From Lutimaribacter_A marinistellae (GTDB lineage Bacteria > Pseudomonadota > Alphaproteobacteria > Rhodobacterales > Rhodobacteraceae): a DNA stretch of 64,000 nucleotides. The notes beneath the pieces were generated by a model that searched no databases, was not told where the DNA came from, and saw nothing but the letters and a program-made list of their open reading frames with translations. Positions 51,689 through 59,792 of the stretch are shown here, piece after piece. The stretch covers positions 1-64,000 of the forward strand of contig NZ_JBHRXI010000003.1 in the NCBI RefSeq assembly GCF_042648365.1. The letters are read 5' to 3'. A program made the position numbers and the translations under genes. The number at the start of each line of letters is the position of its first letter. Positions within the stretch are counted from its first letter, which is position 1.

Positions 51689-52033
51689 ATGAAAGAACTT
51701 GGCCTGGAGCTGACACGTTTGCGCAAAGCATCTGGCCTGACCCTTCGCAGGGTGGAGGCCGCGATTGGTGTGTCCAACGCCTACCTGAGTCAGCTTGAGA
51801 CCGGAAAAATCAAGACACCTTCCCCGAATACGCTGTTCAAACTGTCCCAGCTATTTGGAGGGTCTTACGAAGACCTAATGGAGAAAGCCGGATACCCGGT
51901 ACCTCAATCGCAAAGCCGCCAAGTGCCTGAGACCGTTTCACGTCTGGCCGCCCGGGTCGGGGACGTCAGCTCCAGTGAAGCTGATGCACTGGCTGATTAT
52001 CTGAAGTTCCTTCGTCAGCAAAGGGCGGAGTAA
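51689..52033 (+). CDS. XRE-family transcriptional regulator
   Basis: A 114-residue protein with a Cro/CI-type helix-turn-helix (LGLELTRLRKASGLTLRRVEAAIGVSNAYLSQLETGK) and a short C-terminal part (LAARVGDVSSSEADALADYLKFLRQQRAE). The ATG at 51689 has AGGAGG upstream; the earlier in-frame starts have none. It directly precedes the nuclease and Argonaute genes (three-base gap), so it is probably the operon's autoregulator and may silence the defence genes until they are needed. Confidence 0.92.
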   Translation: MKELGLELTRLRKASGLTLRRVEAAIGVSNAYLSQLETGKIKTPSPNTLFKLSQLFGGSYEDLMEKAGYPVPQSQSRQVPETVSRLAARVGDVSSSEADALADYLKFLRQQRAE

Positions 52034-52036
52034 CGC

Positions 52037-52984
52037 ATGCCCTGGTCCTATTCGGCATCGCGAACCTTCCAGAAATGCCAGGTCAAATGGTTCTTGCATA
52101 CTCTGGCAGCACACCATAGCGCCAATGACCCGATCCGCCGTAGAGCGCATTTTTTCGGAGCATTGACCACAGTGAGTGCCTGGCGCGGTCAGCTGGTCGA
52201 TACCGTGATTTCTAAGCACATCATCCCATCCTTCGAAGACCCAACCTGCGAAGAGCCGATGGGGCTTCAGGGATCCCTCAATATTGCTCGCAAACTCTTC
52301 ACGGAACAGCTGGCCTATGCGGCGCAGAACAGAGCCGCGACAATTGACGTAAAGTTCGGCGACATCGGCGATCGGTTCGCGCTCTTGATGGAGCATGAAT
52401 TTGGGGATGGGCTGACACAAGAGGAACTTGATGGGGCTTGGCTTGAAATCGAAACTGCACTTTCGAATTTCTGGGGTAATGAGGGCATTCAGAAGATCAT
52501 CTACGATGCAGAGCAATTGATCACACAGCCGCGCACGCTCCATTTCGAACTCGTCAACGGAACAAAGGCTGTCGCCATCCCGGATCTAATCGCATTCAAC
52601 CGCTCCAAAGCCCACACCATTGTCGACTGGAAGGTACATGCAGAGGCGGGCAATGATGCCCGCCGCCAGTTGGCTATCTATGCAGTGGCGCTTAGCCGAG
52701 GCAAACAGCACAAGGATTTTCCCGATAACTGGAAGGCACCGCCGACGGAAATCGATCTTGTCGAAGCTCAGCTGCTGCTGAACCAGACAAAGCATTACCG
52801 CTTGTCGGAAGATGATGTGGCTGCAACCACAGCATACATGGACGGCAGTGCCTACGAGATGGACTGCCTGACAGACGGGAAGTCCTACAAAGACATCGAT
52901 GTCGGAGATCTAAGATTGGCCCATAGCGGGCTCACCTGCGCGGCATGTCAGTTTCAATCATTATGTCCGGAGGTCGTGCAATGA
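52037..52984 (+). CDS. Cas4/RecB-like PD-(D/E)XK nuclease with Fe-S cysteines
   Basis: A 315-residue nuclease of the PDDEXK_1 class. The core motifs are IPDLIAF (Asp183), IVDWKVH (Asp197, Lys199) and RRQLAIYAV (Gln211, Tyr215). One Cys near the N terminus (Cys14, SRTFQKCQVKWF) and three at the C terminus (Cys301, Cys304, Cys310: CAACQFQSLCP) match the four-cysteine Fe-S signature of Cas4 and AddB/RecB nucleases. The motif I His is not obvious. It overlaps the Argonaute gene by four bases, so the two are translated together. Likely a DNA end-processing exonuclease working with the Argonaute. Confidence 0.9.
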   Translation: MPWSYSASRTFQKCQVKWFLHTLAAHHSANDPIRRRAHFFGALTTVSAWRGQLVDTVISKHIIPSFEDPTCEEPMGLQGSLNIARKLFTEQLAYAAQNRAATIDVKFGDIGDRFALLMEHEFGDGLTQEELDGAWLEIETALSNFWGNEGIQKIIYDAEQLITQPRTLHFELVNGTKAVAIPDLIAFNRSKAHTIVDWKVHAEAGNDARRQLAIYAVALSRGKQHKDFPDNWKAPPTEIDLVEAQLLLNQTKHYRLSEDDVAATTAYMDGSAYEMDCLTDGKSYKDIDVGDLRLAHSGLTCAACQFQSLCPEVVQ

Positions 52985-55359
52985 CATCGGAAGCGTCCGT
53001 ATTTCGAATTGAAGGTCTAGAAGGGCTCACCGCGCGCTACACGCTTTATACGATACGCGGGTTGGGCGCCGTGGGCTCGTCGTCCTACCACCAGAAGGTC
53101 AACGAGTTGGTGCGTCGGCTGTCGTTTACGCTGAAGGCACCTTTCACGAGCATCCAGCGAGAAGGGACCTTCTATTTGGCGGCTCCAGAAGGTGTTGAAG
53201 AACTCGAGCAGACCTATCCGGTTGTGGGCGGCTTTGTGAACCTCAAGACGTCCGACGAGACTTTGGAGCTGTCTTTCGACGGACCTCCGGATTCACTGGA
53301 AAACGTGCGCATTCGCTTCCTCGACTTTATGCTGCAACACCCGCTCTTCAAGAACGGGGAGCTTTGGCAACCGAGCGCGGGCAAGCCGTTCTTTTTCAAG
53401 CGTCCCCATTCAAAAGGCTCCGAAGCCAACATCTTTGAGGGTGTTTCGGTGCGCGCGTGCCGGCATCCGGACGGGGGTTTTGGCATTGTGTGTGACGCGC
53501 GCAGCAAAATTGTGCGTGCAAAACCAATCGGGGCGAAGACAGACCAAGCCCAGTTGCAAGCGCTGGTTGGCAGAAGTTGCCTCTACAAGATGAACGATAA
53601 CTGGTACCAATTCCGTATCGACGGAGTGGCCGATGTCCTTGTCGGTGATCAGTTCGATTTTGGCGATGCCGGCCAGTGCACGTTACTTCAGCATCTGGTG
53701 CGATCCGCAGGCAACGCAGCGCCACAAAGCGTTGTCAATCTCGATCCGGAAGGGGCTGTGCTGACCTACTACACATCTTCCGGGCAACAGCGCTTCGCGC
53801 CTGCAGCATTTTGCTATCTGATAGAAGAAACGTCCGGAAAGAGCGGCAGACATCTGCAGAGCCAGACCATTTTGGCACCAGGGACCCGCAAAGCGCGGCT
53901 GCAGAAGTTCGTCAGAAGATATCTCAGCAAGCTCCAGCTCAACGGCATCGACATTCATGTTGCGCCGGAATTGCATTCATTTGAGAGCACCCCGTTCGGG
54001 ATCCCAACGCTGCTCTTTGGTCAGGACAACGTCGTCGCTCAAACAAGTTCGGGCTCACGCTTCTCGACCGTAAGGCAGTACTCAAAAGAGCGGCAAATGG
54101 CGATGTTTGACCCTAAGCGTGGCTTTTACAAGCATAGCGCTCTTCGGCCACAAGGGTTCATGGTTCCTCAAAGTGTTTGGAGCAGCTTCGGTCCTGCGCT
54201 CCTCACGGACCTCAAAAAAATCATGCTCAAGCTTTACCCAGCAGGAAACTATGACCCTCAGGTCGTGGTCTATGATGACACGAGCTTCGGCAAAGCCCTT
54301 GACGGCCAATGGAAGGGACTTCTCGCGGCCATGGAGACCGATCCATTCGCCGAAAACAATGTCGACAATATCCTTGTCATGCTCAACCGCGTTCCTGGAT
54401 CAGCACGACGACAAGATCAACTTGCAGCCATGGTCTGCAATGAATTTTTCCGCCGTTTCGACAAACGGGTTCAAGTCATGCATTCCGACACCCCGAGACG
54501 AGGTTATGTGCGGAAGTCGCGGAATGGCGAGGCCCACTACGAGCAAAAGAACGACCGCCGCATTACCATGGACGGTTATTTGAAGGGGGTTGCGCTCAAC
54601 AAAATCTGCCTCGGAAACGGCCGGTGGCCGTTTGTCCTGAAGGATCCGCTTGCGGCAGATATGATCATCGGGATGGACGTGAAAAACAATATGGCAGTGT
54701 TCTCCCTCGTGGGCGAGGGAGGCCGATTGGTGCGCGTGCATCGTGACAAATCTCAACAGAAGGAAAAGCTCAAACCCGCACAAGTAACACAGGCAATCCT
54801 TCATCTGCTGCGGGAAGAGATGAAGTATCTAGAGAAGCCAGTGCGCACGGTCGCGATACATCGCGATGGTCGCGCCTGGCCCGATGAAATCGAGGGGATC
54901 GAAGCGGCCTTCGCCACGTTGGCTGGTGAAGGACCGGTATTGAGCAATGTCGAGGTCAGCGTGTTCGAACTTCTCAAATCGTCGCCGGCTCCGATGCGCT
55001 TGTTCAGCCAGGGGCACCCCAACGACAAGCACCCGGATGGGGTTTTCAATCCAATTGTGGGCACCTGGTTCCAGCTGGGAGAAAACGATGCCTATATCTG
55101 CACAACGGGTGCACCCTTGTTGCGGCAAGGGACTGCAGATCCGCTTCACGTACGCCGTGTCTCCGGCTCGATGCCGATGTCGGATGGTGCTGCAGATATC
55201 TACGCATTGAGCTGCCTAACCTGGCCGAAACCGGACGGCTGCATGCGTGATCCGATCTCAATAAAGCTGTGCGATATCACCCTTTTTGACGAGGCGGCGA
55301 CCTACGATATGGACGCTGTGCGGTTTGCGCCAGCGCAAGCTGACGAGGCTGCACTTTGA
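52981..55359 (+). CDS. Long prokaryotic Argonaute (pAgo)
   Basis: A 792-residue Argonaute, start ATG at 52981 overlapping the nuclease stop. The C-terminal third has the family features: a MID-like region (LNRVPGSARRQDQLAAMVCNEF) and a PIWI domain with LGNGRWPFVLKDPL, then IIGMDVKNN, TVAIHRDGRAW and LTWPKPDGCMRDPISIKLCD. Predicted tetrad: Asp566, Glu595 (29 residues later, in KEKLK), Asp629, Asp765, so it may still cut its target. The N-terminal half would hold N, linker and PAZ-like domains but is poorly recognisable. pAgos use short guide nucleic acids to find invading DNA. The glutamate assignment is inference from spacing. Confidence 0.93.
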   Translation: MTSEASVFRIEGLEGLTARYTLYTIRGLGAVGSSSYHQKVNELVRRLSFTLKAPFTSIQREGTFYLAAPEGVEELEQTYPVVGGFVNLKTSDETLELSFDGPPDSLENVRIRFLDFMLQHPLFKNGELWQPSAGKPFFFKRPHSKGSEANIFEGVSVRACRHPDGGFGIVCDARSKIVRAKPIGAKTDQAQLQALVGRSCLYKMNDNWYQFRIDGVADVLVGDQFDFGDAGQCTLLQHLVRSAGNAAPQSVVNLDPEGAVLTYYTSSGQQRFAPAAFCYLIEETSGKSGRHLQSQTILAPGTRKARLQKFVRRYLSKLQLNGIDIHVAPELHSFESTPFGIPTLLFGQDNVVAQTSSGSRFSTVRQYSKERQMAMFDPKRGFYKHSALRPQGFMVPQSVWSSFGPALLTDLKKIMLKLYPAGNYDPQVVVYDDTSFGKALDGQWKGLLAAMETDPFAENNVDNILVMLNRVPGSARRQDQLAAMVCNEFFRRFDKRVQVMHSDTPRRGYVRKSRNGEAHYEQKNDRRITMDGYLKGVALNKICLGNGRWPFVLKDPLAADMIIGMDVKNNMAVFSLVGEGGRLVRVHRDKSQQKEKLKPAQVTQAILHLLREEMKYLEKPVRTVAIHRDGRAWPDEIEGIEAAFATLAGEGPVLSNVEVSVFELLKSSPAPMRLFSQGHPNDKHPDGVFNPIVGTWFQLGENDAYICTTGAPLLRQGTADPLHVRRVSGSMPMSDGAADIYALSCLTWPKPDGCMRDPISIKLCDITLFDEAATYDMDAVRFAPAQADEAAL

Positions 55360-55709
55360 GCGCCGTGAGTGGTCTCTTGGCCGCCTATACGCGGCTGAAC
55401 AGTTTCAGTGCGTTGACGGACAAAGCCCGTCGCGATGATGACGCCAACATGTCATCACGACAGGATGCCTGTCTGGAGCTTTGCCGCCTTCTTGCGCCTC
55501 AAGAACGAGAAACGGCTTCTCTCGACGCGTTGGAGTTCCAAACAATTCTGAGATCGCGCTGCGGCGTCTCACAGCCCGAGTTGGAAGCCTTGAGATCGGC
55601 GATCGAAAACGGGGACAGCCTTGGATCGTCGGTCGATGTTCTGGAAAAGATTTCGCGCTCACTGATCCGCGAGCGTTCGGCGATGGCCGGAAGGATTTCC
55701 GGAGGGTAG
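55356..55709 (+). CDS. Small protein of unknown function in the Argonaute operon
   Basis: A 117-residue helical protein (LAAYTRLNSFSALTDKARRDD, LRSRCGVSQPELEALRSAIENGDSLGSSVDVLEKISR). Start is a TTG at 55356 overlapping the Argonaute stop, or a GTG at 55365. No domain recognised. The overlap with pAgo shows it belongs to the same transcript; it could be an adaptor or regulator. Confidence 0.72.
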   Translation: MSAVSGLLAAYTRLNSFSALTDKARRDDDANMSSRQDACLELCRLLAPQERETASLDALEFQTILRSRCGVSQPELEALRSAIENGDSLGSSVDVLEKISRSLIRERSAMAGRISGG

Positions 55710-55728
55710 GTCGATCGCAATCGAGCAT

Positions 55729-56868
55729 GTGAAAGGGTCGATTTTTCTGGCGAAGAAAAGGGTGCTCGCCCTTCAAGAGGCAGCGCTAAAGTGCCGTCGC
55801 GCAGACCTCCGCGGCCTCCAGGGTTCTTGCGTTGACAGCCTCAAGTCCATCAACGCCAGGCTGGACCTGTTACTTGATGCGCTTCCGCATCTTTGGACGT
55901 TGAACCCATCTAGCATCGTCGATGACTATCGCGACCTCGTGGAGCAGATCTCGCTCATCGAACGGGCAGGGGTGTTTGCACTTGTTCATTCCTCTGAGAA
56001 TGACCCTTTCCTGAGCAGGTTGGTACAACAGATTTGCGATGACATAGGTTACCTGGTTCAGGTGCCAGTCGTTTCGGAGACGTCGCCGTCACACTTTGAA
56101 ATCGACCAGTGGTTCAACGTTCTCTATGTCCCTCCGCTCGAGGGCCAATTCCTGCTTCATTTGCCGGATCTCTATCATGAGCTGGGTCATCCTCTCTTGC
56201 TTGAGGAGAACCTCGCTTTGCCAAGCCTGAGGCCGGTGAAGACCGAATATACGTTGGCTATCTTTGATCGGGTGGCGGCCCTCAACGATGCAATCGTCGA
56301 AAATGAACGCATGCAAGGGTCGGAAGCAGAGCGGCGACGATTTATCGCCTACTCGGATTTCTGGACTAATCATTGGATGCGCGAGTTTTTCTGTGATCTT
56401 TTCGCGACTTTCTGTCTTGGTCCTGCCTATGGCTGGTCTCATTGTCATCTTTGTTTGAAACTCGAAAGCGACCCGTTCGAGACCCCCAGGTTGGAGCAGA
56501 GTAAGCATCCATCAGATGCCGCGCGTATGAGCGTTATTTTGTATGGATTGAGGTCTCTTGGGTTTGTGTCTGAGCCAAAGGCAATTGAGGCGATGTGGGC
56601 AGACCAGCTAGGGCTTTGGGGTCTGTCTGCCGACATGAGCCACAAACAGTGTTATCCAGACCATGCTCTCAAATCGATAGCGGAGCATGCAATGTCTGCC
56701 TTCGATCGTGCAGGTTTCAAAGCGGCGCGTCCCAATCAGATCTCCGGAGTGGCCTTGTGTCTTAACCAAGCCTGGGAGCAATTTTGGCAGAATCCGAAGG
56801 GCTTTGGCGAATGGGAGATCCGCGCGATCGAGCACCTTCAAAAGGAGTTGGCAAGTCCTGCAACTTGA
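55729..56868 (+). CDS. HELGH zincin-like protein of unknown function
   Basis: A 379-residue protein, GTG start at 55729. It has a gluzincin signature: LPDLYHELGHPLLLEEN (His150, Glu151, His154) and, 65 residues on, MREFFCDLFATFCLGPAYGW, where Glu219 or Asp223 could be the third zinc ligand. The N-terminal 140 residues are helical without a known domain. No signal peptide or membrane segment, so it is cytoplasmic. It follows the small gene by 20 bases at the end of the Argonaute operon. It may be a protease that is switched on by, or regulates, the defence complex. Confidence 0.82.
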   Translation: MKGSIFLAKKRVLALQEAALKCRRADLRGLQGSCVDSLKSINARLDLLLDALPHLWTLNPSSIVDDYRDLVEQISLIERAGVFALVHSSENDPFLSRLVQQICDDIGYLVQVPVVSETSPSHFEIDQWFNVLYVPPLEGQFLLHLPDLYHELGHPLLLEENLALPSLRPVKTEYTLAIFDRVAALNDAIVENERMQGSEAERRRFIAYSDFWTNHWMREFFCDLFATFCLGPAYGWSHCHLCLKLESDPFETPRLEQSKHPSDAARMSVILYGLRSLGFVSEPKAIEAMWADQLGLWGLSADMSHKQCYPDHALKSIAEHAMSAFDRAGFKAARPNQISGVALCLNQAWEQFWQNPKGFGEWEIRAIEHLQKELASPAT

Positions 56869-56902
56869 CATCTGAGCGCGGAGCGCCTATAGTTCCTATA
56901 GG
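56865..56902 (+). promoter_or_regulatory. Sigma-70 promoter with operator dyad before a likely toxin-antitoxin pair
   Basis: TTGACA (56865-56870), exactly 17 bases, TATAGT (56888-56893). The -10 is overlapped by the dyad CCTATA (56886-56891) and TATAGG (56897-56902); a further half-site GTTATAGGACC follows downstream. This is a near-consensus promoter with a repressor site, the usual control of an autoregulated toxin-antitoxin operon. Confidence 0.85.
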
Positions 56903-56955
56903 TTCTCGCGGAGTTATAGGACCTTCAGGTCCAAGATATCAGGCAGGAGATAAGG

Positions 56956-57309
56956 ATGAAACTCGATTTTTCAGACCTCCCAGTAGGAGAAAAGGGGCTG
57001 TCATCTGAGTTGGTGGATGAAATCTGGTCGCGCTTGAGTGGCTCTCTCGAGCGAAAGGGTGTCGAAGAGTTTCGCCGGGAGCAAAGAGAGATCGTTGGCC
57101 GTGTAAGCCACAACGCGTCCGGTGCGATTTTGACGTCTTACGGCAAAGAAGTAGCGACTGTTCTTCCCATTGAGTATTCGAAAGTAGCCGTCGCACTTGT
57201 GCATTTGATGGAGAATGCCCGAGTGAACGCCGCCATGGATGAAGCTGATCGCAACCCAGATCAGACCTTCTATGACTTAGAAGACGTCATTGCCGAGCAA
57301 GGCAGCTAA
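56956..57309 (+). CDS. Likely antitoxin
   Basis: A 117-residue protein with AGGAG six bases before the ATG at 56956. The C-terminal part (VHLMENARVNAAMDEADRNPDQTFYDLEDVIAEQ) is acidic and helical, like the toxin-wrapping tail of Phd/RelB-type antitoxins; the N-terminal part is not a standard DNA-binding domain I can name. It is followed by a RelE-like gene. The operator-like dyad upstream supports autoregulation. Confidence 0.62.
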   Translation: MKLDFSDLPVGEKGLSSELVDEIWSRLSGSLERKGVEEFRREQREIVGRVSHNASGAILTSYGKEVATVLPIEYSKVAVALVHLMENARVNAAMDEADRNPDQTFYDLEDVIAEQGS

Positions 57310-57327
57310 GAGGAATTCTACGGTCCG

Positions 57328-57636
57328 TTGAATAGTTCAAGACGAGTAATTCTTCGCGCAACGGCTCGCAGCGTGTTCAACGGACTAGATCAACGTTCAA
57401 AGGACGCGTTGATCCCGGAACTCCGTGCGCTTGTCGCAAACCCAGTACCACCGGACGCGATTTCGATATCAAACGAGTTACCTCGATATCGACTTCAAGT
57501 AGCTGATTTGACTGTCGGTTATGAGTTTGACCCCCAGCTCGACGTGGTGGAGATTAAAGTCATTCTCCCAGACTCAAGCCGAGAAACAGATGACGCGCTG
57601 ATGCTCCGGCTTATGCGCGGTTTTTCTGGAGACTAA
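57328..57636 (+). CDS. RelE-like putative toxin
   Basis: A 102-residue protein, TTG start at 57328 after AGAGGAAT. The phrase YRLQVADLTVGYEFDPQLDVVEIKVI has the RelE/HigB beta-sheet pattern, and the N terminus is a basic helix (SSRRVILRATARSVFNGLDQRSKDAL). No catalytic residues can be assigned. It lies 18 bases after the antitoxin-like gene and converges with the membrane protein gene, overlapping by four bases at the stop codons. Confidence 0.6.
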   Translation: MNSSRRVILRATARSVFNGLDQRSKDALIPELRALVANPVPPDAISISNELPRYRLQVADLTVGYEFDPQLDVVEIKVILPDSSRETDDALMLRLMRGFSGD

Positions 57637-58406
57637 TTGGCATCCTGAAAAGTCACGGTTCCGGCCAACCAATGACGATTAAACTCGTCCACAACGACGA
57701 CTTTTCGTTTGGCGCGACCACGGGACAGTTTCGCCACTGGGAAGTCACCGAGAATGCTCAACTCCCCCGCGCGTGTGCCCTCAATAGTTTGGGAGACTTG
57801 CACCCCATCTCCGGCTCCAATCGCAAATTCAGTTACATTGGCGTCTTTGATTGCGATATTTGCCAGCCGCACGTCGTCGCCTATTTCTTTTGAGACCAGC
57901 AATCGGACATGGAAGCGTTTTTGCCCATCGTTTGAAACTGCCTGTCCAAGCGAGATTTCTGCGGCGTTGAGAACGAAGGAGAGTTCTGGGCGTGTTGCAT
58001 CCCTTTTGCGCAGAGACGGAAACATCCAACCACGGCCGAGGGCATCTATGGTGATCGCTACAAGCCCGACAATGAGAAGTAGAAGAAAGAACACTGGTGG
58101 AATGTCAGTTCCACCCTCTACGCCGCCCTGTAAGACGCCTCCTCCCGGAAAGGTAGCAGATAGGTTCAGCGAGATATCGGAAACGAAACCAGCAAGGGCC
58201 GCCAGAGAAGTGGCTGTTCCTAAAGCAAGTATCCGATTGCGCGGATTGGCGAGCAGAACAACGAGTGACGCTGCGAGCAGGATGATGAGGACAACCTTCC
58301 ACATCCCGTTAGGGGCGTAGAGAAAAAGAACAAAAAGGGCTGCTGCGCCAATACCTGATCCAAGTGAAATCCAGGGCCAGTTGTCTGTTTCGATCTGCCG
58401 CGACAC
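57633..58406 (-). CDS. Membrane protein of unknown function
   Basis: A 257-residue protein with about four hydrophobic segments (residues 14-30, 35-55, 60-75, 105-125) and a hydrophilic C-terminal domain from about residue 130 (FVLNAAEISLGQAVSNDG, FAIGAGDGVQVSQTIEGTRAGELSILGDFP). No family recognised. It sits between the defence island and the virB6 gene on the minus strand and could belong to either. Confidence 0.6.
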   Translation of the reverse strand: MSRQIETDNWPWISLGSGIGAAALFVLFLYAPNGMWKVVLIILLAASLVVLLANPRNRILALGTATSLAALAGFVSDISLNLSATFPGGGVLQGGVEGGTDIPPVFFLLLLIVGLVAITIDALGRGWMFPSLRKRDATRPELSFVLNAAEISLGQAVSNDGQKRFHVRLLVSKEIGDDVRLANIAIKDANVTEFAIGAGDGVQVSQTIEGTRAGELSILGDFPVAKLSRGRAKRKVVVVDEFNRHWLAGTVTFQDAN

Positions 58407-58706
58407 TGTTTTTGCGCTTCCTCAGCTGCTGTCCGCCCACGCTAAAGCAGCACGTCCTAGCTCGCAATCACCGACAACGGATAAGTCTGACCTCGATGTT
58501 TGAACAACCAACGTTGATCCAACCTTTTTCGAACATACACACGCCTAGTGCCTGACGTAACGAAGAGATCGCGCTTATGAGGTAACGAATATGGGACCCA
58601 CTACCATTTCTTGGAACCGATGTGACTTGACTGAAATGTTTGACGTCCGCTTTGGGGAAGCTGCATCGCAGCATCTGGCTTCAACTTGAGCGACAGCTAT
58701 GGGCCG
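58407..58706. other. Gap between virB6 and the membrane protein gene
   Basis: 300 bases downstream of virB6 on the minus strand. No gene, terminator or promoter that I can support. Confidence 0.55.
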
Positions 58707-59786
58707 TCACCGCCTGCCGAGGCGACCCAACCTTGAAAGCTGTGCAAGCATTCGGGCTCCTGTGCCGGTCCCGTCGCGGGGAGGAGCTGCAGTTGGCCCT
58801 CCCGCAGTGTTGGGTCGGCTTGGCAACGCTTGCACACCAAAGAATTGGCGCGCGCGCAGAGCTGCGTATTCGGCCCCGGTGGCGCCTCCGATGGCGTAGC
58901 GGTTGTAGACCTGTTGGCTGCCTGCAAGCCCTCGGGCAAAGGCATAGCTTCCTCCGAAGCCGGCTGAGAGTGCTGGCATCATGATGTTTCCCGAAATCGC
59001 CCGAACCAGGAATGGCGTTGCTATGATGAACCCCTTTGCCATCAGCACCATCATGAAGAAGGGGATGAGCGCGCCGATGTTGGAGGCTCCTTCCGGATCG
59101 CCCAACTCAGCAAGAAGCGCACGCGAGATCCCCGTGATCGTCGCGAACACGCCGGCAACGACAATCGGGTACATCGCGAAGGAAATCAGCGCTGAAAGCC
59201 AGCGCGCAAAATAATCCTTGGTCACTTCAAAGAGGGTCAGGAAAATCATGATAGGTGCAATGCCGATCAGCAGAGCGATCATGAGCCTGGACGCAACGAC
59301 GATGAACGCCGCCAAGCCACCGAGGATCGAGAGCAGCAAAACGCCAAGTGTGTCCAACAGGGCACCTGCCATCCAGTTCAGTTCAGACCCCGCAGCATTT
59401 AAATACTCCCCGAGCGCCGCGATCAGGTCATCAAACTCCTCTGCAAAGGTGCCGGATGCGCCGGGTGACCCGCCGCCGACAGAGGCCACGAGCGATCCGG
59501 CAATGCTGTCGATCCCGTTCAGGATCGCCGCAGCAAGGATGTTGAACTGAACCCAGTTGGTTGCAAATGCGCCTATCAGTCCGATCTTCACGGCGAGCCA
59601 AAAGGCCGTGCGCCCGTCCATGACGCGATACTGGTAGATCGTGTTGATGAAAACCAGAATGACGACGAGTGTGGTGCCGAGGACGAGCATCGTTCCGACT
59701 GTTGCGGCGACCGCGCCAAATTGCGTCTCGGCAGCGGTATTGAGATAGCCTTCAGCCGTTTCCACGAAGTAGGTGACGACGCTCAT
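58707..59786 (-). CDS. virB6: VirB6/TrbL-like type IV secretion channel protein
   Basis: A 359-residue polytopic inner-membrane protein with at least six hydrophobic segments (TMLVLGTTLVVILVFINTIY, LLLSILGGLAAFIVVASRLMIALLIG, LSALISFAMYPIVVAGVFATITG, IPFFMMVLMAKGFIIATPFLV) and a Gly/Pro-rich C-terminal tail (GTGTGARMLAQLSRLGRLGRR). VirB6 proteins form part of the inner-membrane translocation pore. It is the last recognised gene of the virB operon here, after virB11, an order different from the classical virB1-virB11. Confidence 0.88.
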   Translation of the reverse strand: MSVVTYFVETAEGYLNTAAETQFGAVAATVGTMLVLGTTLVVILVFINTIYQYRVMDGRTAFWLAVKIGLIGAFATNWVQFNILAAAILNGIDSIAGSLVASVGGGSPGASGTFAEEFDDLIAALGEYLNAAGSELNWMAGALLDTLGVLLLSILGGLAAFIVVASRLMIALLIGIAPIMIFLTLFEVTKDYFARWLSALISFAMYPIVVAGVFATITGISRALLAELGDPEGASNIGALIPFFMMVLMAKGFIIATPFLVRAISGNIMMPALSAGFGGSYAFARGLAGSQQVYNRYAIGGATGAEYAALRARQFFGVQALPSRPNTAGGPTAAPPRDGTGTGARMLAQLSRLGRLGRR

Positions 59787-59792
59787 GGAACC

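Noticed and set aside
52945..52980. Upstream start for the Argonaute
   Set aside because: It would add 12 residues overlapping the nuclease gene. The ATG at 52981 gives the usual ATGA coupling.
52037..52984. Cas4 of a CRISPR locus
   Set aside because: No cas1, cas2 or other cas genes and no repeat array near it; the partner is the Argonaute.
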